Shown here: in pieces, positions 16,651 to 25,672 of the stretch
How positions within the stretch are numbered: position 1 is the stretch's first letter
Layout: each line of letters begins with the position of its first letter
Source of the DNA: BRH-c25 sp012519325
GTDB taxonomy: Bacteria > Bacillota > Clostridia > Lutisporales > Lutisporaceae
Direction of reading: 5' to 3'
Assembly (NCBI GenBank): GCA_050950645.1
Contig: JBMNHZ010000007.1
Coordinates: 186,001-250,000 of the forward strand
DNA length: 64,000 nucleotides
Made by a program: the position numbers and the translations under genes
Notes under the pieces: generated by a model
Seen by the model: the letters and a program-made list of their open reading frames with translations, nothing else
Database searches by the model: none
What the model was told of the DNA's origin: nothing

Positions 16651-17685
16651 CTAAATCAGCATATCCCACTTTAATATATCGTCTTCATAAATATCAACCC
16701 CGGCAGTCTTTCCAACTACAACCTGGAAGTACTTCGGCTTTATTCCCCAACCGGGTCTTTTGCATGTAATCATGTCCTCTGTTATAACCGTACCCCTTGG
16801 AATATCCTTCCTTGCTATAAGGCTTCTCCGACCTTTCTCATAATTCTCCAGTTCTTCCCGCGAAACCTTTTTTATGCCGTCTCCCAATGCCTTCTCTACA
16901 TCCCTTATTTGATCCACCATAAGCTTCAGCTGGGCAGGTTCTATCGAAAAGCTGTGATCCGGTCCCTCCTGGTCTCTGTTCAGGGTAAAATGCTTTTCAA
17001 TTATGCATGCTCCTAAAGCCTTAGCAGCCACAGGAATATGCCAGCCCAGAGTATGGTCGGAAAAACCCGTGGGAAGTCGAAAGGTACTGCGAAGGGTTTC
17101 CATTGCCTTAAGATTCACTATATGCGCCGGCGAAGGGTAACAGGTGCTGCAGTGAAGCAGCGCAATATTCTCGTTTCCCGTACTTTTTGCCGCTTCCACG
17201 GCCTCTTCAATTTCTTCAAGACTTGCCATCCCTGTTGACAATATCACAGGCTTCCCTTTGGCTGCTATATACTTTATAAGCCTTAAGTCCACTATTTCGG
17301 GGGACGCCACCTTGAAAAGGCATATACCCGCTTCCTCCAGCAGATCTGCCGCATCATAGTCGAAGGGTGAAGAGAGAAAATCAATTCCCCAATCCTTTGC
17401 ATAATCAAAGAGCTGCGGTATCCACTCTCTGGGATGCTGAACCTTCTTAATCAAGTCGTAAGGCTTCATGGTATCCCTTGAAAACTGAGGAGTCTTCTTA
17501 GAATACAAGTCCTCAGCCCTGTAGGTCTGAAGCTTGACTGCGTCTGCTCCTGCTTCGGCAGCTTTTCTTATCAGTTCCCTGGCAGTATCAATATCTCCAT
17601 TATGATTGGCGCCTATATCCATCATAATATAACAGGGGCTGTCTTCTCCTATTATTCTTCCGTTTTCCAGCATTATCTCCTTCAT
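16651..17685 (-). CDS. pseI: Pseudaminic acid synthase PseI
   Basis: 344 residues, NeuB family. TIM-barrel part: DIGANHNGDIDTARELIRKA, KLQTYRAEDLYS, STGMASLEEIEEA, GFSDHT and IIEKHFTLNRDQEGPDHSFS. A C-terminal SAF/antifreeze-like domain (about residues 285-344: RSLIARKDIPRGTVITEDMI) closes the active site in the dimer. It condenses the altrose derivative with phosphoenolpyruvate. The pse neighbours favour PseI over NeuB. It forms a tight cluster with pseG and pseF. Confidence 0.9.
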   Translation of the reverse strand: MKEIMLENGRIIGEDSPCYIMMDIGANHNGDIDTARELIRKAAEAGADAVKLQTYRAEDLYSKKTPQFSRDTMKPYDLIKKVQHPREWIPQLFDYAKDWGIDFLSSPFDYDAADLLEEAGICLFKVASPEIVDLRLIKYIAAKGKPVILSTGMASLEEIEEAVEAAKSTGNENIALLHCSTCYPSPAHIVNLKAMETLRSTFRLPTGFSDHTLGWHIPVAAKALGACIIEKHFTLNRDQEGPDHSFSIEPAQLKLMVDQIRDVEKALGDGIKKVSREELENYEKGRRSLIARKDIPRGTVITEDMITCKRPGWGIKPKYFQVVVGKTAGVDIYEDDILKWDMLI

Positions 17686-17696
17686 ATTTGTACTCC

Positions 17697-18416
17697 TTAA
17701 AACTCCTTCTGCTTAACTTTACTGTTTATAGCCGCAATATCAGGATTACTGTCCAAAAATTTTACCACATCCCTGGCCGGTACGTATATGTCTCCAAAAT
17801 GCTCAAATACCTTCTCAACCAATGTGAAATCCTCCAAAGTATCCACGCATAACCTATAGTTCTTTCTGAACAAATCTTCCCCCCGAACAACTCCTATATG
17901 GAACAGTTTAGGATGAGAGTACATATAGAGGGTAACATGTTCCTTATATCTGTACTCTTCCGCCAAATCAAAGGTTTTTTGTAAAGCTTCCCTTGAAAAC
18001 ACTTCTGTATCAAAACCCCTGACAAAAGTATGTGCCACATCCAGCCCAACGTAATCATAATCGTACATTTTATAATGGGATATTACATTATCGACTATAT
18101 CAGGATCAATGAGAGGACAATCCCCCGTCACCCTTACGACAATATCTCCGCCATATTCCAGAACACAGTCCCTGTATCTTTTCAGTACGTTTTCCTCATC
18201 CCCTCTGAAGACCTCAAAACCTGCCTTTTTGACTGTATCATACAGAGGATTGTCTGACCGCCTGTCGGAGGTTGCCAGTATCAACCTGTCAATTTTCCTT
18301 GATTTTTTCAGCCTATTCAGATTCAACAGTATCAGGGGAATGCCAAGAATCTCCCTGAGCACCTTTCCCGGAAGCCTTTCCGATCCCATTCGGGCTTGAA
18401 CTATACACGTAACCAT
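17697..18416 (-). CDS. pseF: CMP-pseudaminic acid cytidylyltransferase (PseF/SpsF-like)
   Basis: 239 residues: VQARMGSERLPGKVL (nucleotide-binding), LATSDRRSDNPL, RVTGDCPLIDPDIVD. This is the SpsF/KdsB-like cytidylyltransferase type used as PseF in Bacillota, and it would activate pseudaminic acid with CTP. Its start overlaps the HAD gene end by 16 bases. The other cytidylyltransferase in the window (37.4-38.6 kb) is of the NeuA type and probably serves another sugar. Confidence 0.82.
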   Translation of the reverse strand: MVTCIVQARMGSERLPGKVLREILGIPLILLNLNRLKKSRKIDRLILATSDRRSDNPLYDTVKKAGFEVFRGDEENVLKRYRDCVLEYGGDIVVRVTGDCPLIDPDIVDNVISHYKMYDYDYVGLDVAHTFVRGFDTEVFSREALQKTFDLAEEYRYKEHVTLYMYSHPKLFHIGVVRGEDLFRKNYRLCVDTLEDFTLVEKVFEHFGDIYVPARDVVKFLDSNPDIAAINSKVKQKEF

Positions 18417-19075
18417 GATATCACCGCTTTCATCTCATACATACCTGTTATCTCCCTATCCGCTTCATAGTCCCTGCCAAGCCGGAGCCTCATATGGTCT
18501 CCAACCGGTCTTATAATTCTCACGGTATGTATTCCCAACTGCTTAGCCCCGTAGAAATCCTTCCGGGGATTGTCACCTATGCAAATTATTTCGTCAAAAT
18601 CCACTCCAAGCTCCTCAGCTATTTTTACATATGGTTTTATACTGGGCTTACAAAAATCCTTTCCATAGTCATCAGTTACTATAATAGAGTCAAAAAACTT
18701 CTCCAAATCAAGCAGCCTTATCTTGTTCCACTGCACATAATGTATCCCGTCTGTAACCAATCCCAGCTTGAATTTTCCACGGCAGTATTTCAAAAAATGC
18801 TCCGCATCTTCATACAATGAGATTTGTGGAGCAGAATTTCTGTATATTTCTACAAGGCTGCTTATATCCTCATTTAAATTATATAAAGCACAAATATCAT
18901 TGAATATCCTGCCCCTGCCATTATTGGCAAGCAGCCCCAGCATAGTCCGGTAAAGCTCGTCCCTGTCCAGCTTATGCTTTTTTGACAGGTAGTCCGCTAC
19001 CTCTCTGAAAGCGCCATGAACAAAATCCGCCTCATTATATAAAGTATCATCCAAATCAAAAACCAAAGCCTTCAT
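18401..19075 (-). CDS. HAD-superfamily hydrolase
   Basis: 224 residues: motif I LVFDLDDTLYNEADF, motif II region LGLVTDGIH, motif III Lys around YGKDFCKPSIKPY, motif IV ICIGDNPRKDFYGAKQLG. This is a complete phosphatase-type HAD protein of the YjjG/GS1 type. It overlaps the ATP-grasp gene by four bases (ATGA), so the two are translationally coupled, and together they precede pseF. The substrate is probably a sugar phosphate or intermediate of surface-glycan synthesis, by context only. Confidence 0.85.
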   Translation of the reverse strand: MKALVFDLDDTLYNEADFVHGAFREVADYLSKKHKLDRDELYRTMLGLLANNGRGRIFNDICALYNLNEDISSLVEIYRNSAPQISLYEDAEHFLKYCRGKFKLGLVTDGIHYVQWNKIRLLDLEKFFDSIIVTDDYGKDFCKPSIKPYVKIAEELGVDFDEIICIGDNPRKDFYGAKQLGIHTVRIIRPVGDHMRLRLGRDYEADREITGMYEMKAVISWLRV

Positions 19076-19992
19076 ATAAAAACCGCCTCATCATACCTAA
19101 GCATTGTAAGCTCTTTGAAGTCTCCGAGCAGCAATTCCGGCTTGTTACCATTTATCAAGTCAATAAACAGCTTTCCGTAATCAATCCCGGCTTCTATTGC
19201 AAGTGGAACACCGCCGCCAACCCTGGCATTTATTTCAGTGAATTTAATCTCACCTTCCGCCGTTCTGAAGCATTGAACTGTAGCAGGCCCTATGCTTCCC
19301 AGCTTATTCAGTAAAAATTCGGTCTGCTCAATTAGTTCCATATCTTTAACCGTCCGGGTTTTTGTAACCTCTCCTGCCCTTACTTCTATTCTTTCCCTTG
19401 GTACAACTGATACTGCTTTGCCTTGCAGATCCGATACACAGTCTATAGTATATTCAACACCTGACAATTTCTCCTGCACTATAGGCTCAGATATCCGTTC
19501 AAAGTAATAATTAAATTCTTCCATGTCATTTAGTTCATGGGAATTGCAGCTGCCCATACCCCTTCTGGGTTTGATGAACATTGGAAATTCTAAATTACAC
19601 TCCCCTCTATTTTTAAAGCTCATTGGAGTACTGATATTATTTCTAATAAAAAACTGGTAGGTTTCCCACTTATCACTGCATATATCCAATACACGCCTAT
19701 CGGATAACATCAAAAAGGTGCCGTTTTTCAAAAATTCATCCCTGGCTAAATCCAATATGTAAAATTCCTTTTCATAAAGGGGCAGTATAATGTCTATTTC
19801 ATATTTCCTGCAAATATCAATTATTTCCTCAACATACCCGGGATTATTGCAGGGTGAAACCAGGCAGAAACGGTCCACATGAAATGATGCAGGTACAAGC
19901 ATCGAACAATCTGCCCCTACTATAGTGAAATGCCTCTTCAGGTATTTGATTAATTGTACTCTCTTCCCAATTGCAGTAATAAGCAGTTTCAT
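19072..19992 (-). CDS. ATP-grasp domain ligase
   Basis: 306 residues: N-terminal Rossmann-like part (MKLLITAIGKRVQLIKYLKR), ATP-grasp central region (FPMFIKPRRGMGSCNSHEL with the ATP-binding Lys, IVQEKLSGVEYTIDCVSD) and the metal-site region (EIKFTEINARVGGGVPLAIE). It belongs to the carbamoyl-phosphate-synthase-like/PylC-like ATP-grasp group and would couple a carboxylate to an amine. Pairing with the HAD gene is a recurring theme in surface-polysaccharide loci. A possible role is adding an amino acid to a nonulosonic acid, which is speculation. Confidence 0.82.
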   Translation of the reverse strand: MKLLITAIGKRVQLIKYLKRHFTIVGADCSMLVPASFHVDRFCLVSPCNNPGYVEEIIDICRKYEIDIILPLYEKEFYILDLARDEFLKNGTFLMLSDRRVLDICSDKWETYQFFIRNNISTPMSFKNRGECNLEFPMFIKPRRGMGSCNSHELNDMEEFNYYFERISEPIVQEKLSGVEYTIDCVSDLQGKAVSVVPRERIEVRAGEVTKTRTVKDMELIEQTEFLLNKLGSIGPATVQCFRTAEGEIKFTEINARVGGGVPLAIEAGIDYGKLFIDLINGNKPELLLGDFKELTMLRYDEAVFI

Positions 19993-20006
19993 AAGATTTT
20001 ACCTCA

Positions 20007-21413
20007 TTATCTTCCATAGATATCATCAAATCTCTCAATATCATCCTCTTCCAAATACAAGCCGCTTTGTATTTCGATAATCTCAAGAGGTATATGCCCG
20101 GGATTCTCAAGCCTGTGCATAGTGTTCTTAGGTATATAGGTCGATTCATTCTCATGGATATAAACCTCACTTGAGCCGTTTCTAATCCTGGCAGTCCCTT
20201 TCAACACAATCCAGTGTTCACTTCTGTGATAATGCATTTGCAAGCTGAGCTTCTGTTTTTGGTTTACCACTATTTTTTTTATTTTGTAACCGGGCCCTTC
20301 CTGGATAACTGTATATTTACCCCAAGGCCTTTCAACCGTCCTGTGTTCCAGATACTCTTTGCTTTCCTTCTCTTTCAGCTTGTCAACCACTTCTTTGATT
20401 CTCTGGGTCTGGTCAAGGGGGCAAATCATAAGGGCATCATCGGTATCTATTACAGCCATATCCTTTAAGCCTACTGCAGCAATCAAACGGTTCTTCCCAT
20501 AAATCAGGCTTCCTTCAGTATCTATAGTAACATGATTTCCTTCCACAACATTTTTGTTTTCATCCTTAGGGTTTATTTCATATAGGCTTTTCCAACTGCC
20601 GACATCACTCCAGCCAAATTCGGAGCATATTACATAAACCTTATCCGTATATTCCATCACCGCATAGTCTATAGAAATTGACTCAAACCTTTTGTATGCA
20701 TCACTTATTTCATTCAGGTTGAAGGGATCTATGTTATCAAAGGCATCTGCAACTTCACTGCAATATTTTCTGAATTCTTCTATCAGGACCTTTGTGTTAA
20801 AAACGAACATCCCGCTGTTCCACAGGTAATTACCGTTGTTTACATATTGTATGGCTGTTGCGTAGTCCGGTTTCTCCTTAAAGCTTACCACCTTAAGTAT
20901 TTCTCCTGCTTTTTTGTTTTCATCCTGAACTTGAATATATCCATAAGCTGTTTCAGCACAGGAGGGAATGATTCCAAAAGTAACCATACAGCCTTCTTTT
21001 GCCTTTTCAACAGCAGTGCGCAAACCCTCCAGAAAGCTCTCACACTTCATAATCAGATGATCTGAAGGAAGCACTACCATTATTGTATCTTCTCCGTAAA
21101 GCTTTTCCATCCTTTTAGCAGCCCAGTATATGGCGGGAGCAGTGTTCTTTCCCTGGGGCTCTTCAATAATTTCAATACTATGCTTGCCGCAGCACAACTC
21201 ATCCATCTGGCTTTTTATCTGATGGTAGTAGCTGTAGTTGGTTATTATGCATTGGTTATCGTAGGAAATAAAGCTTCGAATCCTCTCACAGGTCTGCTGA
21301 AGCAAGGTTTTATTACCGGTAAGCGCCAGCAGCTGCTTTGGCATTGACTGCCTGCTGAGGGGCCACAGCCTTGTTCCGCTTCCTCCTGCAAGAATAACTG
21401 CAACGGTTTTCAA
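20007..21413 (-). CDS. manC: Mannose-1-phosphate guanylyltransferase / mannose-6-phosphate isomerase
   Basis: 468 residues, two-domain type. Nucleotidyltransferase domain 1-345: LAGGSGTRLWPLSRQSMPKQ, VVLPSDHLI, FKEKPDYATA, NSGMFVF. C-terminal cupin isomerase domain: ERPWGKYTVIQEGPGYKIKK, LSLQMHYHRSEHWIVLKGTA, YIPKNTMHRLENPG. It makes GDP-mannose, the precursor for GDP-fucose-type sugars; the fcl-like gene lies three genes upstream. No GDP-mannose 4,6-dehydratase (gmd) is seen in the window. Confidence 0.95.
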   Translation of the reverse strand: MKTVAVILAGGSGTRLWPLSRQSMPKQLLALTGNKTLLQQTCERIRSFISYDNQCIITNYSYYHQIKSQMDELCCGKHSIEIIEEPQGKNTAPAIYWAAKRMEKLYGEDTIMVVLPSDHLIMKCESFLEGLRTAVEKAKEGCMVTFGIIPSCAETAYGYIQVQDENKKAGEILKVVSFKEKPDYATAIQYVNNGNYLWNSGMFVFNTKVLIEEFRKYCSEVADAFDNIDPFNLNEISDAYKRFESISIDYAVMEYTDKVYVICSEFGWSDVGSWKSLYEINPKDENKNVVEGNHVTIDTEGSLIYGKNRLIAAVGLKDMAVIDTDDALMICPLDQTQRIKEVVDKLKEKESKEYLEHRTVERPWGKYTVIQEGPGYKIKKIVVNQKQKLSLQMHYHRSEHWIVLKGTARIRNGSSEVYIHENESTYIPKNTMHRLENPGHIPLEIIEIQSGLYLEEDDIERFDDIYGR

Positions 21414-21440
21414 TACTATCCCTCCATTAGAACCTTAATA

Positions 21441-22574
21441 TTAACTAAGCTTTACATTCATGTAGTTTGTCAGTGACTTTCTCAACTCTCTGGCTGTAAG
21501 TTTAAAATCTGCCATTCCAGATTTAAGCTGACCAATATTGTGCGCTGCATCCATGTAGCCTGGCCTTAGCTGCAGCGCCTGCTGCAGCAATTTTGAAGCA
21601 GTCCTTTTATCTTTTCCCATATAGATGCATGCGAGATTATTATATGCTTCAGCCATTTTGCAGTCTGCCAGTATTGCTTTCTGATAGTATTCAACTGCTG
21701 CTTCCGGGTTGCCCAAGAAATAACTGCAGTTGCCAAGGTAAAACCATAGATAGGGCTCAGGCTTTTCTCCGGCAAGCTGCTGCATTATATCCCTTGCAAA
21801 GCTGTACTCGTTCATTTTCATGTAAATTTTTGCAAGCAAAAATCTTTTTTCAAATGGTGGAAACATTGCTTGTCCGACAATACTCTCAATTTTATCAAAG
21901 CCTATTTTTCTCAAGACTTCCAGCTCACTTTTCTGTTGGAAGCAATGTGCATTTGTAAGATTATTTGCATGCCTTCTATAAATATATAAGGTTTCCGGTA
22001 TATATTTAAACTTATAGCGCTCAGCCAACCTTAGAATAAAATCATAATCCTCCGCCTGTACATACTCACTGCTATAAAAAACATTCTCATTTATGCATTT
22101 TTTCCTTATCATTATGGAAGCAGGAACGGGTACAATCTGCCTAAACAACAGAAAGGCGACAAAGTCAGCCCGATTCTCAAAAACATACTCGCTTTTCAAT
22201 ATATTTAATGTCTTTTTGTTTTTATCCACTTCTATTCCATCATTATAGACCACATCAACATCCGGGCTGTTTATTAGTACATCCACCTGCTTCTCCACTT
22301 TTTCAGGAGTATAAAGGTCATCAGCGTCAAGAAAAGCTATATAATCTCCTCTGGCAATAGACATACCCAGATTTCTGCTTGCAGAAACACCCCGATTCTC
22401 TTGATGGATATATCTGACGTGCCTGAAGGACTTCACTATCCTCGCAGTATTGTCCTCTGACCCGTCATCTACCACAATAATTTCAATTTTGTCATAAGTC
22501 TGTTTAAGTAGGCTGTCGATTGCCTCTGCAATATAATGTTCGCCGTTGTATACGGGAATTATTATACTAACCAT
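21441..22574 (-). CDS. Family 2 glycosyltransferase with C-terminal TPR repeats
   Basis: About 377 residues. The GT-A domain occupies 1-230: MVSIIIPVYNGEHYIAEAID, VVDDGSEDNTARI, GDYIAFLDADDLY (DxD). The C-terminal ~150 residues are tetratricopeptide repeats (PYLWFYLGNCSYFLGNPEAA, AEAYNNLACIYMGKDKRTAS). ATG at 22574 behind AAGGAG is preferred over the upstream 22592. It probably transfers a sugar onto flagellin or a growing glycan; the TPR part may grip the acceptor protein, as in O-linked protein glycosylation enzymes. Confidence 0.88.
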   Translation of the reverse strand: MVSIIIPVYNGEHYIAEAIDSLLKQTYDKIEIIVVDDGSEDNTARIVKSFRHVRYIHQENRGVSASRNLGMSIARGDYIAFLDADDLYTPEKVEKQVDVLINSPDVDVVYNDGIEVDKNKKTLNILKSEYVFENRADFVAFLLFRQIVPVPASIMIRKKCINENVFYSSEYVQAEDYDFILRLAERYKFKYIPETLYIYRRHANNLTNAHCFQQKSELEVLRKIGFDKIESIVGQAMFPPFEKRFLLAKIYMKMNEYSFARDIMQQLAGEKPEPYLWFYLGNCSYFLGNPEAAVEYYQKAILADCKMAEAYNNLACIYMGKDKRTASKLLQQALQLRPGYMDAAHNIGQLKSGMADFKLTARELRKSLTNYMNVKLS

Positions 22575-22613
22575 TTTTAGCTCCTTAATCATACTAAACT
22601 ATCCAATATCAGC

Positions 22614-23729
22614 CTATGCACCCTTAACCAGGTCCTTCCAGGATACAATAAACAGCTCGTCTCCTGTGATTTCGCGCAGCTGCTTTATTACCTCTTCGTC
22701 ATGGCTGCTCTCAATTGAAACAATGACTGCATCAACATGGTTTTTTGCAAGCCATTCCGGCGATTCCACACTGATACCATATATTTTTTTATTCTGCATA
22801 TTTATATTATTGTCCAGGAACCGGACAATCCTAAAATTCTCTCTTTGGAGATCCTTATACAAATACAGCGCCATTTTCCTGGTCCCAAAAATTGCTACAT
22901 CCTTTACATTACTGGATTTCAATAATCTCGTAATACCTTTCTCTTCAAGTAGCAGCGTTTCCAGCCACAGCCTGCACAAGGCATTGGGATTATCGCTGCT
23001 TTCGGTGAAGCTTTCCTTTGTTGATTCTCCAAAATATTTACTGATAATTTGTTTCATTTCCGCTTCTCTTATCTTGCTGTATCTATAATCTGAGCTTTTT
23101 CCGCCCTCTCTGAATACAGCTATGGTTCTGTTAATGTACTTGATTTTATCACTGTCATCCATAAAGCACTTCAGCATAAACTCAAAGTCGCCGCATATCT
23201 TATAGCCTTCATCAAACAATCCATATGTTTCAAACAGTCTCCTTCTTACAAAGGTGCCCGGATGCGGAGGCATATACCCCTTCTTAAAATCATCCAAAGA
23301 CATGTTTCTTCCGAAAGTATGGCTGTGTCTGCATTTTTCATCTGTAATGACAATGTTCCCATACACGATATCCAGCTTATTGTCGTCTCTGAACACTTTT
23401 ATGATACTTTCTACGGAAGCCTCGTCATAAAGATAATCGTCTGAATTTAAGAAATAGATTATATCCCCGCTGGAAGCCTTTATTCCTTTATTAAAGGCTT
23501 CATATATTCCGCTGTCAGGTTCGGAAGAAACAAACCCAAGATTTCGGGAATATTTATTTATAATATCCAGGGTCCTGTCGGTGGAACCCCCGTCAATAAT
23601 AATATGCTCAATATTCCTGTAGGTCTGCATTAAAACGCTCTTAATGGCATCTTCGATATATTTTTCACTGTTGCAGCTGGCAGTAATTATTGATAATTTG
23701 AGCTCCGGCTCATTAATGCAAGCATCCAT
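22614..23729 (-). CDS. Family 2 glycosyltransferase with C-terminal Rossmann-like module
   Basis: About 371 residues. The N-terminal GT2 domain has LSIITASCNSEKYIEDAIKS, IIDGGSTDRTLDII, YEAFNKGIKASSGDIIYFLN (with SDD) and HPGTFVRR, resembling WcaA/putative colanic-acid transferases. From about residue 280 there is a separate module, VAIFGTRKMALYLYKDLQ...RIVRFLDNN...VDAVIVSI. It recurs on four other proteins of this island (see findings). ATG at 23729 with AGGTGG upstream avoids the overlap with the fcl-like stop at 23734. Confidence 0.85.
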   Translation of the reverse strand: MDACINEPELKLSIITASCNSEKYIEDAIKSVLMQTYRNIEHIIIDGGSTDRTLDIINKYSRNLGFVSSEPDSGIYEAFNKGIKASSGDIIYFLNSDDYLYDEASVESIIKVFRDDNKLDIVYGNIVITDEKCRHSHTFGRNMSLDDFKKGYMPPHPGTFVRRRLFETYGLFDEGYKICGDFEFMLKCFMDDSDKIKYINRTIAVFREGGKSSDYRYSKIREAEMKQIISKYFGESTKESFTESSDNPNALCRLWLETLLLEEKGITRLLKSSNVKDVAIFGTRKMALYLYKDLQRENFRIVRFLDNNINMQNKKIYGISVESPEWLAKNHVDAVIVSIESSHDEEVIKQLREITGDELFIVSWKDLVKGA

Positions 23730-23733
23730 ATTT

Positions 23734-24675
23734 CTAACCACCTATACTATCCTTATACCATTTTATTGTATTTCCAAGTCCCTCTTCAAATTCTGTTCCA
23801 GCCACGAATCCGAACCTTTCCCTGGCTTTGGACGTATCAACGCATCTTCTCGGCTGGCCGTCAGGCTTGGATGTATCCCATGCAATACTTCCTTTATAGC
23901 CTGTCAAGGCAGCAATTATCCTCACAAGTTCCTTTATCTTTATTTCCTTTCCTGTTCCGATATTAACAGGCTCAGAGCTGTTATACCTTTCAGCAGCCAG
24001 AATTATTGCCTCCGCGCAATCCTTTACATAGATGAACTCCCTGCTGGCCTCGCCGGTACCCCAGCATACAACTTCCTTCGTGCCTTCTCTTTCTGCATCA
24101 ACAAATCTTTTGACCAATGCAGGAATCACATGGGAGGTGTCGGGATTGAAATTATCTCTCGGGCCGTACAGATTAACAGGAATTAAGTTTATAGAGTTGA
24201 AACCGAATTCCTTTTCATAAGCCTGGGATTGCACAAAAAGCATTTTCTTTGCCAGTCCATAGGGAGCAGTTACTTCTGCCGGATAGCCCTTCCATAAATC
24301 TTCTTCCTTGAACGGAATAGATGCATCCTTTGGGTACGAGCATGTCGTCCCTATGGTAACAAACTTTTTTATACCATACTGCCTTGCCATTTCCATCAAT
24401 TGAATTCCCATAATTGCATTTTTATAGAAAAACGTTCCCGGATACCGTTCATTGGCACCTATTCCGCCTACCGCCGCCGCCAAGTGAATTACAATATCAG
24501 GTTCAGCATTTTCATACATTGCTTTTATATTTCTTTCATCGGTCAAATCGTAATCCTTGCTTCTGGGAATAAAAACAGACTTGCAGTTCTTTTCTTTCAG
24601 CTCTTCCACAACATGAGAGCCCAAAAATCCTGCTCCTCCTGTTACAACCACTTTTTTACCGGTCCAAAAGCTCAT
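23734..24675 (-). CDS. fcl: GDP-L-fucose synthase-like epimerase/reductase
   Basis: About 313 residues: KKVVVTGGAGFLGSHVVEEL (NADP site), AAAVGGIGANERYPGTFFYKN, TTCSYPKDASIPFKEEDLW, catalytic Tyr/Lys in APYGLAKKML and RDNFNPDTSHVIPAL. This pattern is that of GDP-fucose synthase (GDP-4-keto-6-deoxymannose 3,5-epimerase-4-reductase). ATG at 24675 (MSFWTGKK) is preceded by GAGGAG. The usual partner gmd is not in the window; either it lies elsewhere or the enzyme acts on another 4-keto sugar. Confidence 0.85.
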   Translation of the reverse strand: MSFWTGKKVVVTGGAGFLGSHVVEELKEKNCKSVFIPRSKDYDLTDERNIKAMYENAEPDIVIHLAAAVGGIGANERYPGTFFYKNAIMGIQLMEMARQYGIKKFVTIGTTCSYPKDASIPFKEEDLWKGYPAEVTAPYGLAKKMLFVQSQAYEKEFGFNSINLIPVNLYGPRDNFNPDTSHVIPALVKRFVDAEREGTKEVVCWGTGEASREFIYVKDCAEAIILAAERYNSSEPVNIGTGKEIKIKELVRIIAALTGYKGSIAWDTSKPDGQPRRCVDTSKARERFGFVAGTEFEEGLGNTIKWYKDSIGG

Positions 24676-24679
24676 TATC

Positions 24680-25672
24680 TCAACTCCTCTTTTCCCTGAA
24701 TGCTTCCATATACCAGTCATATGTTAAGCGCAAGCCTTTTTCCAGGTCTATCTCCGGCATATACCCTGTAAACCCGTTCAGCTTTGAAGTGCTAGGGCAC
24801 CGCCTGCTTACACAGCCCTGAGGCGCCGGGTTTATTCTCAGCGGCACCTGATATCCGGCAATTTTTAACAGTTTTTTCGCCATATCTTCAATACGTATCT
24901 CTTCAAGGCTGTTTCCGATATGGAATATTTCACCGTCACATTCAGAAGCTTCCATAACCAGCTTTGTTGCTCTTATCCCGTCCTGAACGTAGCAGAAAGC
25001 TCTTGTCTCATCCCCGCCGAAAATATCAAAGGGATTTTCCTTGTCATATATCCTCCTGCAGAATTCCGGTATCACATGTTCAAAGCCCATTCTCGGCCCA
25101 TATATATTGTGGTATCTGACAATGCTGAAAGGAACTGCTTTCGTTCTGCAATAATTTATGGTAAGCAATTCTCCTATGAGCTTGCTTCCCCCATAGGAAT
25201 ACCTCGGGTTGAATACATCATCTATTGCAAGAGGTATATCTTCTTTTGTGGGAATAAAGCTTCTGCAGTCGGAAAAGCTTTGTATCGTTCCTGCATAAGC
25301 CTCTGAAGAGGAAGTAAACATAAACTTGCCGCATTTTGTGTTGTCAATCCATTCAAGCAGGTTCATCAAAGACAGTATGTTAACCCGCAGCACTTCCTGA
25401 GGCTTTTCGTAAAAGTATTTTGTACCGTTGATTGCAGCAAGATGATAAATATAATCGTACCTGTCAGCCAGTGAGACATAATAATCCTTAGCGGTAAGAT
25501 CGGCATTTATATATTTTACATTATTCTTGCTGATCAGAGCTTGAAATTCCTCATCCATTTTGCCTCTTGAGAGATTGTCGATTATAGTGATTTCATAAGG
25601 AAAAGCACTCAAATAGTTAGCCAGGTGGTAACCTATAAAACCTGCTCCACCGGTTACTAATATCTTTTTCAT
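24680..25672 (-). CDS. NAD-dependent sugar-nucleotide epimerase/decarboxylase
   Basis: 330 residues, extended SDR: LVTGGAGFIGYHLANYL, IDNLSRGK, TSSSEAYAG, catalytic YSYGGSK, RYHNIYGPRMGFEHVIP, RAFCYVQDGIRA. Closest in feel to UDP-glucuronate decarboxylase/4-epimerase types. It abuts the nucleotide-sugar dehydrogenase, consistent with acting on its uronic acid product. It is five bases from the fcl-like gene. Confidence 0.84.
   Translation of the reverse strand: MKKILVTGGAGFIGYHLANYLSAFPYEITIIDNLSRGKMDEEFQALISKNNVKYINADLTAKDYYVSLADRYDYIYHLAAINGTKYFYEKPQEVLRVNILSLMNLLEWIDNTKCGKFMFTSSSEAYAGTIQSFSDCRSFIPTKEDIPLAIDDVFNPRYSYGGSKLIGELLTINYCRTKAVPFSIVRYHNIYGPRMGFEHVIPEFCRRIYDKENPFDIFGGDETRAFCYVQDGIRATKLVMEASECDGEIFHIGNSLEEIRIEDMAKKLLKIAGYQVPLRINPAPQGCVSRRCPSTSKLNGFTGYMPEIDLEKGLRLTYDWYMEAFREKRS

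Noticed and set aside
22546..23088. Plus-strand frame of 180 residues opposite glycosyltransferase genes
   Set aside because: Crosses the boundary of two real minus-strand genes and shows antisense Ser/Leu composition.
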